A DNA stretch of 43,041 bases, taken from positions 1 to 43,041 of the IMG/VR virus record IMGVR_UViG_3300036761_001467; one strand, 5' to 3'. This stretch comes from a virus. The notes below the pieces were generated by a model, which saw only the letters and a list, made by a program, of their open reading frames with translations, made no database searches and had not been told where the DNA came from. Position 1 is the first letter of the stretch. The number at the start of each line of letters is the position of its first letter. A program made the translations under genes and the position numbers. This document shows positions 12,076 to 20,698 of this stretch, one piece after another.

Positions 12076-15000
12076 CTAGTATGTGATGCGCGTCTCGCGC
12101 GCCGTCGCGGTCTGGACGTCGGCGGCGCTCAGCGGGATCGAGAGCTCGTCGATGATGTAGGTGTGCAGGGCGCCGGTGTCGTCCTCGAGCTCCACCGCCT
12201 CGAGCGGCACGATCGCCGGGTTCGGTATCTGCTCCCACGAGAGCGACTCGACCCGGCCGCGGACGCGCTCCAGCATGGAGCCCGCGACCTCCTCGGCCGT
12301 CTCCGCCGTCTTGATGAGCGGCGACGAGTAGAAGTAGGGCACGCGGCCGAAGGGACCGTCGACGAAGGTCGGGCTCTGCGGGTCGAGGTCCCACGCCTCG
12401 CCGCGCACCGGCGTCGCGAGCGTCGAGCCCTCGCCGGTGGCGATGACGCCGTTGTAGGTCTGCTCCATCGGCGAGACGCGCGTCTGCGCCGTCACCACGG
12501 CAAGCTCGTCGCGGCGGTAGAGGTAGGCCGGCACGACGCTCGCCGCGTCGGGCGGCTGCATGAGGCGCACGACGCCCTCGACGTCGAGGTAGAGCGTGAA
12601 GCCGTGGGCCTCGGCGAGCTTCTGCGCGTCCGACCACGGGTCCGACGAGTCGCCGGCCTCGAAGACCACCGGGGCGTCGATCGTGTTGTCGATCACGTTG
12701 GCGTCGAGCGCCATGCGCACGTCGGGCCAGCGGTCCGAGAGAAGCTCGACGAGGCCGGCCACGAGCGTCGTGCCGGCGGTGATCTGGTAAGGGTCGGTCC
12801 AGCGGGCGCGCGAGATGCGCACCGAGAGGTCCGAGCAGGCGCACGTGACCTCGGTGCCGGACTCGTTCTCAGTGAAGGTCGCTTCGTCGACCGTGAAGCG
12901 ACCGAGACTGACGAGGACCTCGCCGCCGCCGGCCGTGACCCAGCCGCGCCGGATGACCAGTTCGATCCCGGGCGTGACCAGCAGGTCGTATATCTCGCGG
13001 TGCGTCCATCCGTCGCTCGGCGAGAACGAGACGTCGGCGGTGCGCCACACCGTCCGGCGCGCGTCGGCGCTCACCGAGCCGTCGACCGCCTCGAGCTCCG
13101 CCATGAGCACGCCGTCGTAGTAGACGAGGATGCCGGCGATGACGACCTGCGCCGGGTCCTGACCCGAGACGCCGGCGGCGGTGCTGGTGTCGAGGACGAA
13201 GATAGACGCCGAGAGGGCCGGGCTCGTGTTGAGGTCATGATCTCGGTACTCGACCTCAAGCTGGCGCGACCCGTAGCCGCCGAGCTCGTAGGCGACGTAC
13301 ATCCAGCCGCGCTTGCGACCGCCGTGGAACGTCTGCCACGCCGACCACGCGCCGCCTTGCTCGCGCAGGCGGTAGTCGGTGGGCGGGTTGCCGGCTGAGC
13401 TCGTGGCGCGCAGCCCGAGCTCGACCTCGAGCGAGGCCGTCGCCTCGGCGCCGCCGTTGATGCGCAGCCACGTCGCCCACGTGATCGTCAGCGTCGTCGA
13501 GCCCTCGACCACCGGGCTCGTGTTGCCGTCGTTGTCGCGGAACTGCGCCGACAGCGTGAACAGGTGAGGATCGGCGTCGTCTTGCGGCGGCAGGTCGTAG
13601 TCCTGCCAGCCGGGAGCGAACGCTGCCCACTCGCTCCAGTTCGCGCCCTCGTCCCACGAGAGGCGCTGCTCGATGACGGCGCCGGCGCTCGAGACGGCGG
13701 CGAGGTTGTAAGCGACCGCGTTGTCGACCGGGTTGGCCTCGTCGAAGGTGACGCTTGCCGTCCAGTCGAGTTGCAGGTCGATCGAGTCGCTGACCGCTTC
13801 CGATTCGTACCACTCGCCCTCGTAGGTCACGCGGAACTTGCCGTACACGCTGAGCGTGTGTGGCTCTTCATCGGCCTGTGACGGTAGCTGGTAGGCGCGC
13901 GAAGTCGCGTACTCCTCCCAGTCGCTCCACGTCACGCCGCCGTCCGAGAAGCACATCTCATCCGGCGCCTGTGCCGCGCCGCCAGCGAGCGAGACCGAGG
14001 AGGAAACGGCGAGCGTTACATCGTTGTCGTCGGTCGACGCCGCGCCCGCGTTGATGATGACGCTGCTGCTGTCCCATACAACGGCGAGGGCATAGCTCAG
14101 GCTGTCGTGTGCCGTCCCTAGCCAGTCCCAGCCGCTCGAATCGCCGTCGTAGTATTCGCTGAACTCAGCCTCTGAGAAGTCGATGCGGACGTTGGTAACG
14201 CGCGGGCAGTTACCATTCACGTCGCTCCAGGCACCGGTTGCTGTCGTCGCCCCAAGACTCACCTGGAGGTAGTACATGCCTGCCGGGACGGTGTACGAAA
14301 TCGTGTAGGTGACAAAGCCGTCCTTGTGGACGGAATGCGTGACCGTCTCTGCAAGGGTGTCTTCCGGGGTGCTGCCCGGTCCATCCTTGCCCCAGGCCCG
14401 GATGCGGACAAGAAACGGGTATCCGGTCGTGCCCGGCCAATACAGGTCGAGGCGGGCCGCGACGTCTTGGCCGGAGCTGACGGGGAAGACATCGGATTCC
14501 ATGTAGGTGGCGAGGGATGAAGACTGGACGAACTTGCAGCAGGCGTCAGCAGGAGCTGGTAGGTCGACTCCCGGCGCGGCGTCTCGGGACACGGTGAGGG
14601 GCGCGCCGGTCTTCGTCCAGCCATCGGCGACGTTGACAGCGAAGCGGGGGTTTACGACATAGTTGTAGTCCGTCACGCCCTCTTCCGCAGGCAGCGACCA
14701 AGTGACGACAAGGCTGGGATCGTTCGCGATGCCGGAAATCTCCGAGGTCTTGAAGGTGGTGTACTCGCTCGAGGCTGGCGGCGCGCTTCCGGCGACCTCT
14801 CGGTCGCTGACAATCACGAGGTCCGTAAAACCGCCGACGTTGACCGCCGCGAGCATCGCCGCCTTGCTCGCGAACTGGTTGAGTGTGGCAGTCGTCCAAG
14901 CTCCGCCCGCCGTGGCGAAGTCGGCGAGCACGTCGGCGGCGGCGAGGTTCCTCGGGTCGACCCAATCCTCGGTGCCGATTGCGGCTCCAAAGTTCGCCGC

Positions 15001-15279
15001 GTAGGCCCTCAGTACGATGTCGTCGCCGGAATAGGTCGCGCCGGCCTGGAGGAACAGCACGGCCGATTCGATGATGGCCTCGTCCGGAATGACTGAGGTG
15101 CCAAACCTCAGGCAACCGGCCCAAACGTAGTAGGTCCCAGCCGAGAGTCGCTGACCAATCGTGCAGGTCGAGGAAGTAGGGTTCACGGCCAGCGTGCCCC
15201 CCGCGCAAGCCGTTGCATAGTCGGCATTCGTCGACTGAAGGCGGGCATCCTCCGAGGGATAGAAGGTCTGTCGGAACAT
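12076..15279 (-). CDS. Large tail hub and receptor-binding fusion protein
   Basis: This 1067-aa protein starts at ATG 15279 (gap of 1 base). Domains in order: β-rich N-terminus (about 1-195, with 'DEAIIESAVLFLQAG' like DNRLRE-type modules); a carbohydrate-binding-module-like jelly roll (about 205-370) ending YYDGDSSGWDWLGTAHDS, a motif typical of actinophage minor tail proteins; three Ig-like repeats of about 95-100 residues, each with a W-S-x-W signature (WSDWEEY, WSEWAAF, WSAWQTF; about 410-700); and a DUF5047-like hub domain (about 700-1067). It probably sits at the tail tip and binds host surface glycans. The N-terminal 415 codons look lower in GC than the rest, suggesting mosaic acquisition. 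Confidence 0.75.
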   Translation of the reverse strand: MFRQTFYPSEDARLQSTNADYATACAGGTLAVNPTSSTCTIGQRLSAGTYYVWAGCLRFGTSVIPDEAIIESAVLFLQAGATYSGDDIVLRAYAANFGAAIGTEDWVDPRNLAAADVLADFATAGGAWTTATLNQFASKAAMLAAVNVGGFTDLVIVSDREVAGSAPPASSEYTTFKTSEISGIANDPSLVVTWSLPAEEGVTDYNYVVNPRFAVNVADGWTKTGAPLTVSRDAAPGVDLPAPADACCKFVQSSSLATYMESDVFPVSSGQDVAARLDLYWPGTTGYPFLVRIRAWGKDGPGSTPEDTLAETVTHSVHKDGFVTYTISYTVPAGMYYLQVSLGATTATGAWSDVNGNCPRVTNVRIDFSEAEFSEYYDGDSSGWDWLGTAHDSLSYALAVVWDSSSVIINAGAASTDDNDVTLAVSSSVSLAGGAAQAPDEMCFSDGGVTWSDWEEYATSRAYQLPSQADEEPHTLSVYGKFRVTYEGEWYESEAVSDSIDLQLDWTASVTFDEANPVDNAVAYNLAAVSSAGAVIEQRLSWDEGANWSEWAAFAPGWQDYDLPPQDDADPHLFTLSAQFRDNDGNTSPVVEGSTTLTITWATWLRINGGAEATASLEVELGLRATSSAGNPPTDYRLREQGGAWSAWQTFHGGRKRGWMYVAYELGGYGSRQLEVEYRDHDLNTSPALSASIFVLDTSTAAGVSGQDPAQVVIAGILVYYDGVLMAELEAVDGSVSADARRTVWRTADVSFSPSDGWTHREIYDLLVTPGIELVIRRGWVTAGGGEVLVSLGRFTVDEATFTENESGTEVTCACSDLSVRISRARWTDPYQITAGTTLVAGLVELLSDRWPDVRMALDANVIDNTIDAPVVFEAGDSSDPWSDAQKLAEAHGFTLYLDVEGVVRLMQPPDAASVVPAYLYRRDELAVVTAQTRVSPMEQTYNGVIATGEGSTLATPVRGEAWDLDPQSPTFVDGPFGRVPYFYSSPLIKTAETAEEVAGSMLERVRGRVESLSWEQIPNPAIVPLEAVELEDDTGALHTYIIDELSIPLSAADVQTATARETRITY

Positions 15280-15280
15280 G

Positions 15281-16927
15281 TCAGGCGACCGGCGGCCGGC
15301 CGACTTCGGCGTACTCGAGCCCGTAGGGACGGCGCGGCGCTACCAGCGTCCCGGCGCGCATCCACGAGGGCTTGATGACGCGGGCGTAGAAGGCGTCGCC
15401 GAAGGCCGTCTCGACGTAGAGCACGTCGTTACACTCGACGATCGCCACGAGGTCGTCGATCTCGTCGGCGTCGCGCGCCGTGATCTCCAGCGTGCCGAGC
15501 TCGCCGGCGCTGGCGCCCGACACCGAGACGGCGCTGCCGCGCCCCAGCGGGCGGAAGATCGTCACGAGTTGCTCGCGCTCGGCCTGCGGGTTCTGCTTGA
15601 TCGGCGCGGCCAGCCAGTTGAGCTCCTCGTTGCTCGGCACCTTGAGGTTCCAGCCGACGAGAGCCGGCCCGGTGCAGGTGTCGCTCGCCCAATCCGACGA
15701 GAGCTCGGTGGAGTCGCTCGTCAGTACGTCGACGATGCGCGCCCGGTAGGACAGCGCGACGCCGCGCGCCGCCTCGTAGTCGGATGCCAGCGCGTTGTCG
15801 CCGACGATGACGGCGACGTCGGCGCAGCCGCGCACCGTCTCCCACGTGACGCCGGCGTCATCGGAACGCTCCACGAGCGCCGTCACAGCGTCGCCGTTGT
15901 AGAGCGCCGTGGCGTCGACGTGGAGCGCGATGTCGACGCGCTGCTCGGCGTCGTCGGTCGTTACCACGAGGGTCGGGGTCGTCGGCAGGTCAACGTCGAT
16001 CGTGAAGGGCTCCTGCGACCAGTCCGACCAGTAGAGTTGCGAGCCCTCGGGGACGTCGCGGCTGACGCGCGTAAACAGGATGTAGTCGCCGTTCTCGAGC
16101 CGCACGTCGGGCTCGATCGAGACGTCCTGCGCGGTCGGCGTCGTGCCGTCCGAGTAGGCCATGTCGATGAAGCGCGCGAAGTCGCTCCACAGCGGCGTCG
16201 CGAGTGAGGACGACGGCGGCGCGGTGGAGCCGCCCGGGATGTCGGCCGCGTCGTAGATGCGGTACTCGACGTCGCCCTCGCAGAGCCACGGCTCCTCGTC
16301 GGTCGGGACCTGCCACGTCTCGACCACGGTGTTGATCCCCACGGTACAGGTCGGCATCTGCGTGTCGCTGATGGTCCCGGTGGGCGCGTCCGGCGCGTCG
16401 ATCGTCGCCTCGAGCAGGTAGTACAGCTTGAGGTAGGCGCGGTACACGTAGGCGCGTCCTGCGGCTGCCGACGAGTCAGAGAGCCCGAGCGCCGCGTCGT
16501 CGGCGGTCATCACGTGAGTCGCCGGCCGGCCGTCGAGGCCAATCGGGCCGCCCACCGCCTGAGCCCAGCCGAGATTGTGACAGCCGCGATGCGCCGGGAG
16601 CTCGTGGTTGCCGGCGTCGGCGCCGTGCGGGATGTTGAGGTAGACGCCGCGTGAGGCAATCTTGGAGTTGTAGTGGGTGCAGACGAGGGCCTTCGCCGTG
16701 CGGTAGCCCTCCTTCTTGGAGCGCACGAACGGGCAGACGCTCACGAGCCGGCCGCCCGGCGGCGCCGGGTTCTCGCAGCGCAGCACGACGCGCACGCCGG
16801 CGTTGTTGCTGCGCGCGTAGGTGCCGTTGTCGGCGTCCGAAAGGACCGTGTGCAGGTCGCCGCCGGTCGCCGTCCAGCTTTGCACGTTCGAGACGCGAGC
16901 TGTGACGTCGATGGATTCGCTGGGCAT
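15281..16927 (-). CDS. Minor tail protein with Ig-like domains
   Basis: This 548-aa protein starts at ATG 16927 behind GAGGTAGG. It is β-rich throughout, with Ig/FN3-like segments around residues 170-380 that carry a WSDW motif (YWSDWSQEPF). The C-terminal part (VGWNLKVPSNEELNWL... EITARDADEIDDLVAIVE) resembles distal-tail-type proteins joined to the tube. Its place directly after the tape measure and before the hub protein is where the distal tail protein normally lies, so a Dit-like or adapter role is likely. Confidence 0.65.
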   Translation of the reverse strand: MPSESIDVTARVSNVQSWTATGGDLHTVLSDADNGTYARSNNAGVRVVLRCENPAPPGGRLVSVCPFVRSKKEGYRTAKALVCTHYNSKIASRGVYLNIPHGADAGNHELPAHRGCHNLGWAQAVGGPIGLDGRPATHVMTADDAALGLSDSSAAAGRAYVYRAYLKLYYLLEATIDAPDAPTGTISDTQMPTCTVGINTVVETWQVPTDEEPWLCEGDVEYRIYDAADIPGGSTAPPSSSLATPLWSDFARFIDMAYSDGTTPTAQDVSIEPDVRLENGDYILFTRVSRDVPEGSQLYWSDWSQEPFTIDVDLPTTPTLVVTTDDAEQRVDIALHVDATALYNGDAVTALVERSDDAGVTWETVRGCADVAVIVGDNALASDYEAARGVALSYRARIVDVLTSDSTELSSDWASDTCTGPALVGWNLKVPSNEELNWLAAPIKQNPQAEREQLVTIFRPLGRGSAVSVSGASAGELGTLEITARDADEIDDLVAIVECNDVLYVETAFGDAFYARVIKPSWMRAGTLVAPRRPYGLEYAEVGRPPVA

Positions 16928-16935
16928 GGCCTACC

Positions 16936-19599
16936 TCACGTCGCGTTGATCTCGCGCGCCAGCTTCACGAGCGCCTGCTCGAGCCCGCTGCGCGCCGCCG
17001 TCTTGACCTCGCCGGGCCGCACGCCGGCGCCCACGGTGATCTCTACCTGCACGGCGCCGCGCGAGATGACAACGGCCCCAGAGCGTCCATAACCGCCTCC
17101 GGCGCCCCGGAACCCTCCCGGGCCGCCAAACGCCGGCAGCGCCGCTCCAGCGAGCGCCTGCGCGGCTCGGCGCACCATCGGGTGCGTGCCGTCCATCCCC
17201 AGCGCCATGCCGAGCCCGATGTTCTTGCCGACCTCGGCGAACACCTTGGACGGGCTCGAGATGCCCAGCGCCTTCTTCGCCCAGCCCGGCAGCAGGTTCT
17301 TAAAGAACGAGTACACCTTGTCCTTGAGCCAGCCGGCGATGGAGCTCATGCCGTTCCAGACGCCGCGCAGCACGTCGGCGCCGAAGCCGTAGAGGAGCTT
17401 CGCGCCGCTTCCGACTGCGGAGAGGATGCGGCCCGGCAGGCCGGCGGCGTAGGAGACGATCGAGTTGAACGCGCCCACGGCGCCGTCGCGTATCCGCTGC
17501 CAGTTCTTGACCAGCAGGATCACGAGGTTGCCCATGGGACCGATGAGGACGCGGACGATCAACGTGCCCCACTTCTTGAAGAACCCGACGATCCAGTTGA
17601 ACACCGTCACGGTGGCGCGCTTGATCGCGTTCCACGCCCCGGTGACGATCTTGCGGAACCTCTCGGACTTCTTGTAGGCGATGATGAAGGCGGCCACGAG
17701 GGCGGCGATTGCGACCACCACGAGCCCGATGGGGTTCGCCGTCAGGGCGATGTTGAGAAGCCACTGCGCGGCAGCGCTGGCCTTGGTCGCGGCGGAGTGC
17801 GCGATGGTGGCGGCCGTGGCGGCGACCTTGGCGGCCGTCTCGGCGGCCCACGCGGCAGCCTGCTTGGCGGCTATCGCGGTGGCGACCGCGGCCTGCCGCG
17901 TCCATGCCGCGATCGTCTTCGCCGTCGAGGCGACCCACGCTGCCGCCATGCGGCCGGCGGCGGCAACCTGCGCCGCGGCGGCTCGAGCGGCAGAGCCTAC
18001 CCACGCCGCGGCCTGTCGCGCCGCGCTGGCAGCGGCAGCGGCGGCCTGCCGCGTCCATGCCGCGATCGTGCGCGTCGCCGACGCCGCCCACGCGGAGCTC
18101 GCGCGCGCGGCGGCGGCGACCTGCCGGGCGGCGGCCTTGGCCGCCTGCGCTATCCAGACAGCGGCGGACCGGACCATGCGCGCCGTAGTGGTCACGAGCG
18201 ACCTGGCGAAGCCTGCGACCGCTTTGGTCGCGCCGGCGATGGCGCGTGCATACTTCGGCGCCGCCGCGGCGCCCTTACCGAAGGCGAGCGTGATCTTGGC
18301 GACGACGCCGACGAGCCGTCCGATCCCGACCGCGAGCTTACCCACGACGACGAGCAGCGGTCCGGCGACGGCGGCTGCCACGCCGAGCTTGACGATCCAC
18401 GTCCGCGTGCCGGAGTCGAGCCGTGAGAAGGCGTCGCCGACGCGCTTCAGGTCGCGCACCATCGCGGTCGCCGCCGGCATGAGGGCGTTACCGATCTGGA
18501 TCGCCGACGTCGAGAGCGTCGCCTTGAGGTTCTCCCACTTGGCGCTCAGCCGGTCGGCGTTGGCCGTCACGAGCTTGTCGAACTTGCCCGTGTTCTTGGC
18601 GATCTGCTTCTCCTTGTCGAGCAGGGTGTCGTAGCCGTTGACGAGCGCCATGATGGTGCCGCCGCCTCGCGCGCCGCCGAAGGCTGCGGCGAGCAGTTGT
18701 CCCTGCTTGATCTCGGAGAGCCCCTTCATCTTCTCGCGGAGCAGACCGATGGCCTCAGAGATGCCGCCCTTGCGCAGGGCCTTGGCGAGGTCGGTCGACT
18801 TGAGCCCGATGTCGGCGAGCGCCTCCTTGGCCTTGTCGGTCGGTGCCGCCATCATGCTCATCGCCATGCGGAGGCGAGTGGCGGACTGCGCCGCCGGCTG
18901 GCCCTGGGCGGTGAACAGGGCGATCGAGGCGCCGACCGACTGCAGCGAGACGCCGAACGTCTTGGCGGTCGTGAGGATGCCGGTGCCGAGGGCGGCGTTG
19001 AGATCCTCCATGCGCAGGTTGCCGGCGCCGACGACGGCGTTGATCGTGCCCATCGCTTCCTTGAACGTGGTGGCGCCTGCGACGCCCACGCGCCACGCGC
19101 CGGCGAGCGCATTGGTCGTCGCCTCAAGGTCGGCTTGGCCGACAGAGGCGCCCTCGGAGGCGATCTTGAGCGCCTTCATGGCGTCGGCGTTCTCCATGCC
19201 GACGCTCTTGAGGTGGTAGAGGGCGTTCGAGAGCTCTGTGGGACCGTGCTCGCCGCTGGGGGCCAGCTTGAGGACGGCGGCCGAGAGCTCGCGCACGTCG
19301 GCCGCCGAGCCGCCGGCCTGCGTCTGAATGAGCTTCATCGACTTCTCGAAGTCGGCCGCCATCTTCAGCGAGACGACGCCCACGGCGACGAGCGGCAGCG
19401 AGAGGCGCTTGCTCATCGACGCTCCCACGGCCGCGGTGCTGGCGCCGACGCGGCGCATCGACGCCGAAGCGGCGAGCATCGAGCCGCTCATGCGCTGCCC
19501 GGAGAGCGCCGCCTGCTTCTGCATCAGCGAGAGGTCGCGCATGGCGCGCTTGGCACCGGCGCCGTTGTAGGTGGTGACGATGTTGACGAGGACGCTCAC
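16936..19599 (-). CDS. Tape measure protein
   Basis: This 887-aa protein starts at GTG 19599 (GTGA overlap). The N-terminal domain shows the usual phage TMP pattern (AADFEKSMKLIQTQAGGSAADVRELSAAVLKLA... LSNALYHLKSVGM). Membrane-seeking stretches follow (VAAAVAGPLLVVVGKLAVGIGRLVGVV; IGLVVVAIAALVAAFIIAY). Between them is an Ala/Trp-rich repeat region. The C-terminal signature GISSPSKVFAEVGKNIGLGMALGM is diagnostic for this family. Length suggests a tail of about 130 nm, using roughly 1.5 Å per residue. Confidence 0.95.
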   Translation of the reverse strand: MSVLVNIVTTYNGAGAKRAMRDLSLMQKQAALSGQRMSGSMLAASASMRRVGASTAAVGASMSKRLSLPLVAVGVVSLKMAADFEKSMKLIQTQAGGSAADVRELSAAVLKLAPSGEHGPTELSNALYHLKSVGMENADAMKALKIASEGASVGQADLEATTNALAGAWRVGVAGATTFKEAMGTINAVVGAGNLRMEDLNAALGTGILTTAKTFGVSLQSVGASIALFTAQGQPAAQSATRLRMAMSMMAAPTDKAKEALADIGLKSTDLAKALRKGGISEAIGLLREKMKGLSEIKQGQLLAAAFGGARGGGTIMALVNGYDTLLDKEKQIAKNTGKFDKLVTANADRLSAKWENLKATLSTSAIQIGNALMPAATAMVRDLKRVGDAFSRLDSGTRTWIVKLGVAAAVAGPLLVVVGKLAVGIGRLVGVVAKITLAFGKGAAAAPKYARAIAGATKAVAGFARSLVTTTARMVRSAAVWIAQAAKAAARQVAAAARASSAWAASATRTIAAWTRQAAAAAASAARQAAAWVGSAARAAAAQVAAAGRMAAAWVASTAKTIAAWTRQAAVATAIAAKQAAAWAAETAAKVAATAATIAHSAATKASAAAQWLLNIALTANPIGLVVVAIAALVAAFIIAYKKSERFRKIVTGAWNAIKRATVTVFNWIVGFFKKWGTLIVRVLIGPMGNLVILLVKNWQRIRDGAVGAFNSIVSYAAGLPGRILSAVGSGAKLLYGFGADVLRGVWNGMSSIAGWLKDKVYSFFKNLLPGWAKKALGISSPSKVFAEVGKNIGLGMALGMDGTHPMVRRAAQALAGAALPAFGGPGGFRGAGGGYGRSGAVVISRGAVQVEITVGAGVRPGEVKTAARSGLEQALVKLAREINAT
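17888..18069. repeat. 153-bp period repeat in the tape measure gene
   Basis: A 29-bp sequence starting GCGGCCTGCC is identical at 17888-17916 and 18041-18069. The period of 153 bp equals 51 codons, matching the doubled Trp-bearing segments (AAWTRQAA) of the protein. Such in-frame repeats change tail length by recombination. Confidence 0.8.
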
Positions 19600-20087
19600 G
19601 TCATCCTCGCCGTGTACTCAGCCTCGACGGCCTTGATCTCGGAGCCGACGGCGCCCATATAGGAGTCCTTCTTTGCGTCCCACGCCTCCCAGAGGAAGCG
19701 GCCCGGCGAGCCGTAGCGGGCGTTCAGGGTGTCGATCAGCGAGCGGGTGCGCTTGACGTTCTCGGGGCGCGCGTTGCGCACGCCGGCGGCGAGCTCGAAG
19801 ATGCGTGCCAGCACGCCGGGCTCGCTGGACCACTTCTCGTGCGGTCCGACGCTGCCGGGAACGGTCGTGACGCCCTTGGAAAAACCGTAGGCCCTGGTGC
19901 GCGTGCGCACCCGGTAGGCGCTGCCGGTCATGCCGGTGCGCGCGAGGTTGCTCTGCGCGCCGGCTTTGAGGTCGCGGGCGACGACGTTGAGCGTGCTGTC
20001 GAGACGCTTGAGCAGGTCGGGCTGGAAGCGCGCCATGAGGGCGCGCGTCCGATCCACGCCTACGACTTCAACGACAGAGCCGGCCAT
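19596..20087 (-). CDS. HK97 gp10-like tail/connector protein
   Basis: This 163-aa protein starts at ATG 20087, directly after the T-frame stop at 20092. The pattern VDRTRALMARFQPDLLKRLDSTLNVVARDLKAGAQSNLA followed by a β-rich domain ('WSSEPGVLARIFELA') and a C-terminal helix resembles HK97 gp10-like tail completion proteins. In most HK97-type genomes these lie before the tail tube gene. Here it lies between the GT chaperone and the tape measure. It overlaps the tape measure start as GTGA. Confidence 0.6.
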   Translation of the reverse strand: MAGSVVEVVGVDRTRALMARFQPDLLKRLDSTLNVVARDLKAGAQSNLARTGMTGSAYRVRTRTRAYGFSKGVTTVPGSVGPHEKWSSEPGVLARIFELAAGVRNARPENVKRTRSLIDTLNARYGSPGRFLWEAWDAKKDSYMGAVGSEIKAVEAEYTARMT

Positions 20088-20091
20088 GGGC

Positions 20092-20672
20092 CTAGCGCCC
20101 GCCCGTCAGCCGCCGGCCGAGAGACGCGAGCCGCGCGTCCCGCGTCGAGTCGTCGCCTCCTTCCTCGTAGAGCAGGTCGACCATGGCGTCAAAGACCCCG
20201 GGAGCGAAGCGCGGGATGCCCAGCAGGTCGCAGAGGTGGCCGACCGGCTGCATGGAGTCGAGGGCCACGCGAGCTAGACTGCGCTCGGTGGCCCGCTCTG
20301 TTCCCCCGCGTCTGACTCCTCATCATCGGCCTCTCCTTCGGCGTCAGGGATGGTCACGAGGCTCAGCCACTCGAGCCAGCCCTCCTCGCTGCCGCGCAGC
20401 TTGCCGCGCACCGCACCGAGATAGACGGCGTAGAGGCCGGCACGCCACTCGCGTTCCTCCTCGACCTGGGCGCGCTCCGTACGCCAGAGCTCGCGGTTGA
20501 ACTCGATCTCGGACCCGCTCAGCGCCTCGCCGAGCTCCGGCTTGTCCGGGTAGGGATACTCGGCCTTCGCCCAATCCTGCGCCCGGATCGAGTCACCGAT
20601 CCCGATGAGGACCTGCTGCGTCTCCTGCGTGTCGACGTAGATGACGTCGATCAGCTTCGCGCCCTGCGCCAT
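20092..20672 (-). CDS. Tail assembly chaperone GT (predicted -1 frameshift product)
   Basis: The G frame (start 20672) is followed by a second open frame in -1 running to TAG at 20094-20092. A slip at the CGCGGGGGAA tract (20310-20301, five G at 20307-20303) would join 123 residues of G to 70 residues read in -1, giving about 193 aa. The T part reads DSMQPVGHLCDLLGIPRF... FDAMVDLLYEEG, a helical domain lacking its own good start. The G/GT pair placed between tube and tape measure genes is a conserved feature of long-tailed phages. Confidence 0.65.
20274..20672 (-). CDS. Tail assembly chaperone G
   Basis: This 132-aa protein starts at ATG 20672. It is mixed α/β with many acidic residues and ends in an acidic, Ser/Pro-rich tail (EGEADDEESDAGEQSGPPSAV). 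The helical core (WRTERAQVEEEREWRAGLYAVYLGAVRGKL... WLEWLSLVTIP) fits tail assembly chaperones. It lies directly downstream of the major tail protein gene, and its 3' end carries a G5 slippery tract that would extend it into the T frame. Confidence 0.7.
   Translation of the reverse strand: MAQGAKLIDVIYVDTQETQQVLIGIGDSIRAQDWAKAEYPYPDKPELGEALSGSEIEFNRELWRTERAQVEEEREWRAGLYAVYLGAVRGKLRGSEEGWLEWLSLVTIPDAEGEADDEESDAGEQSGPPSAV
20301..20310 (-). promoter_or_regulatory. Candidate -1 frameshift site
   Basis: Read on the minus strand the site is CGCGGGGGAA, with G-frame codons GCG GGG GAA. A -1 slip re-reads one G and continues as GGA ACA GAG into the T frame. G-run slippery sites are used for G/GT in related phages. 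Confidence 0.55.
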
Positions 20673-20698
20673 GTCTTACCCCCTGTAGATCTCTGGAC

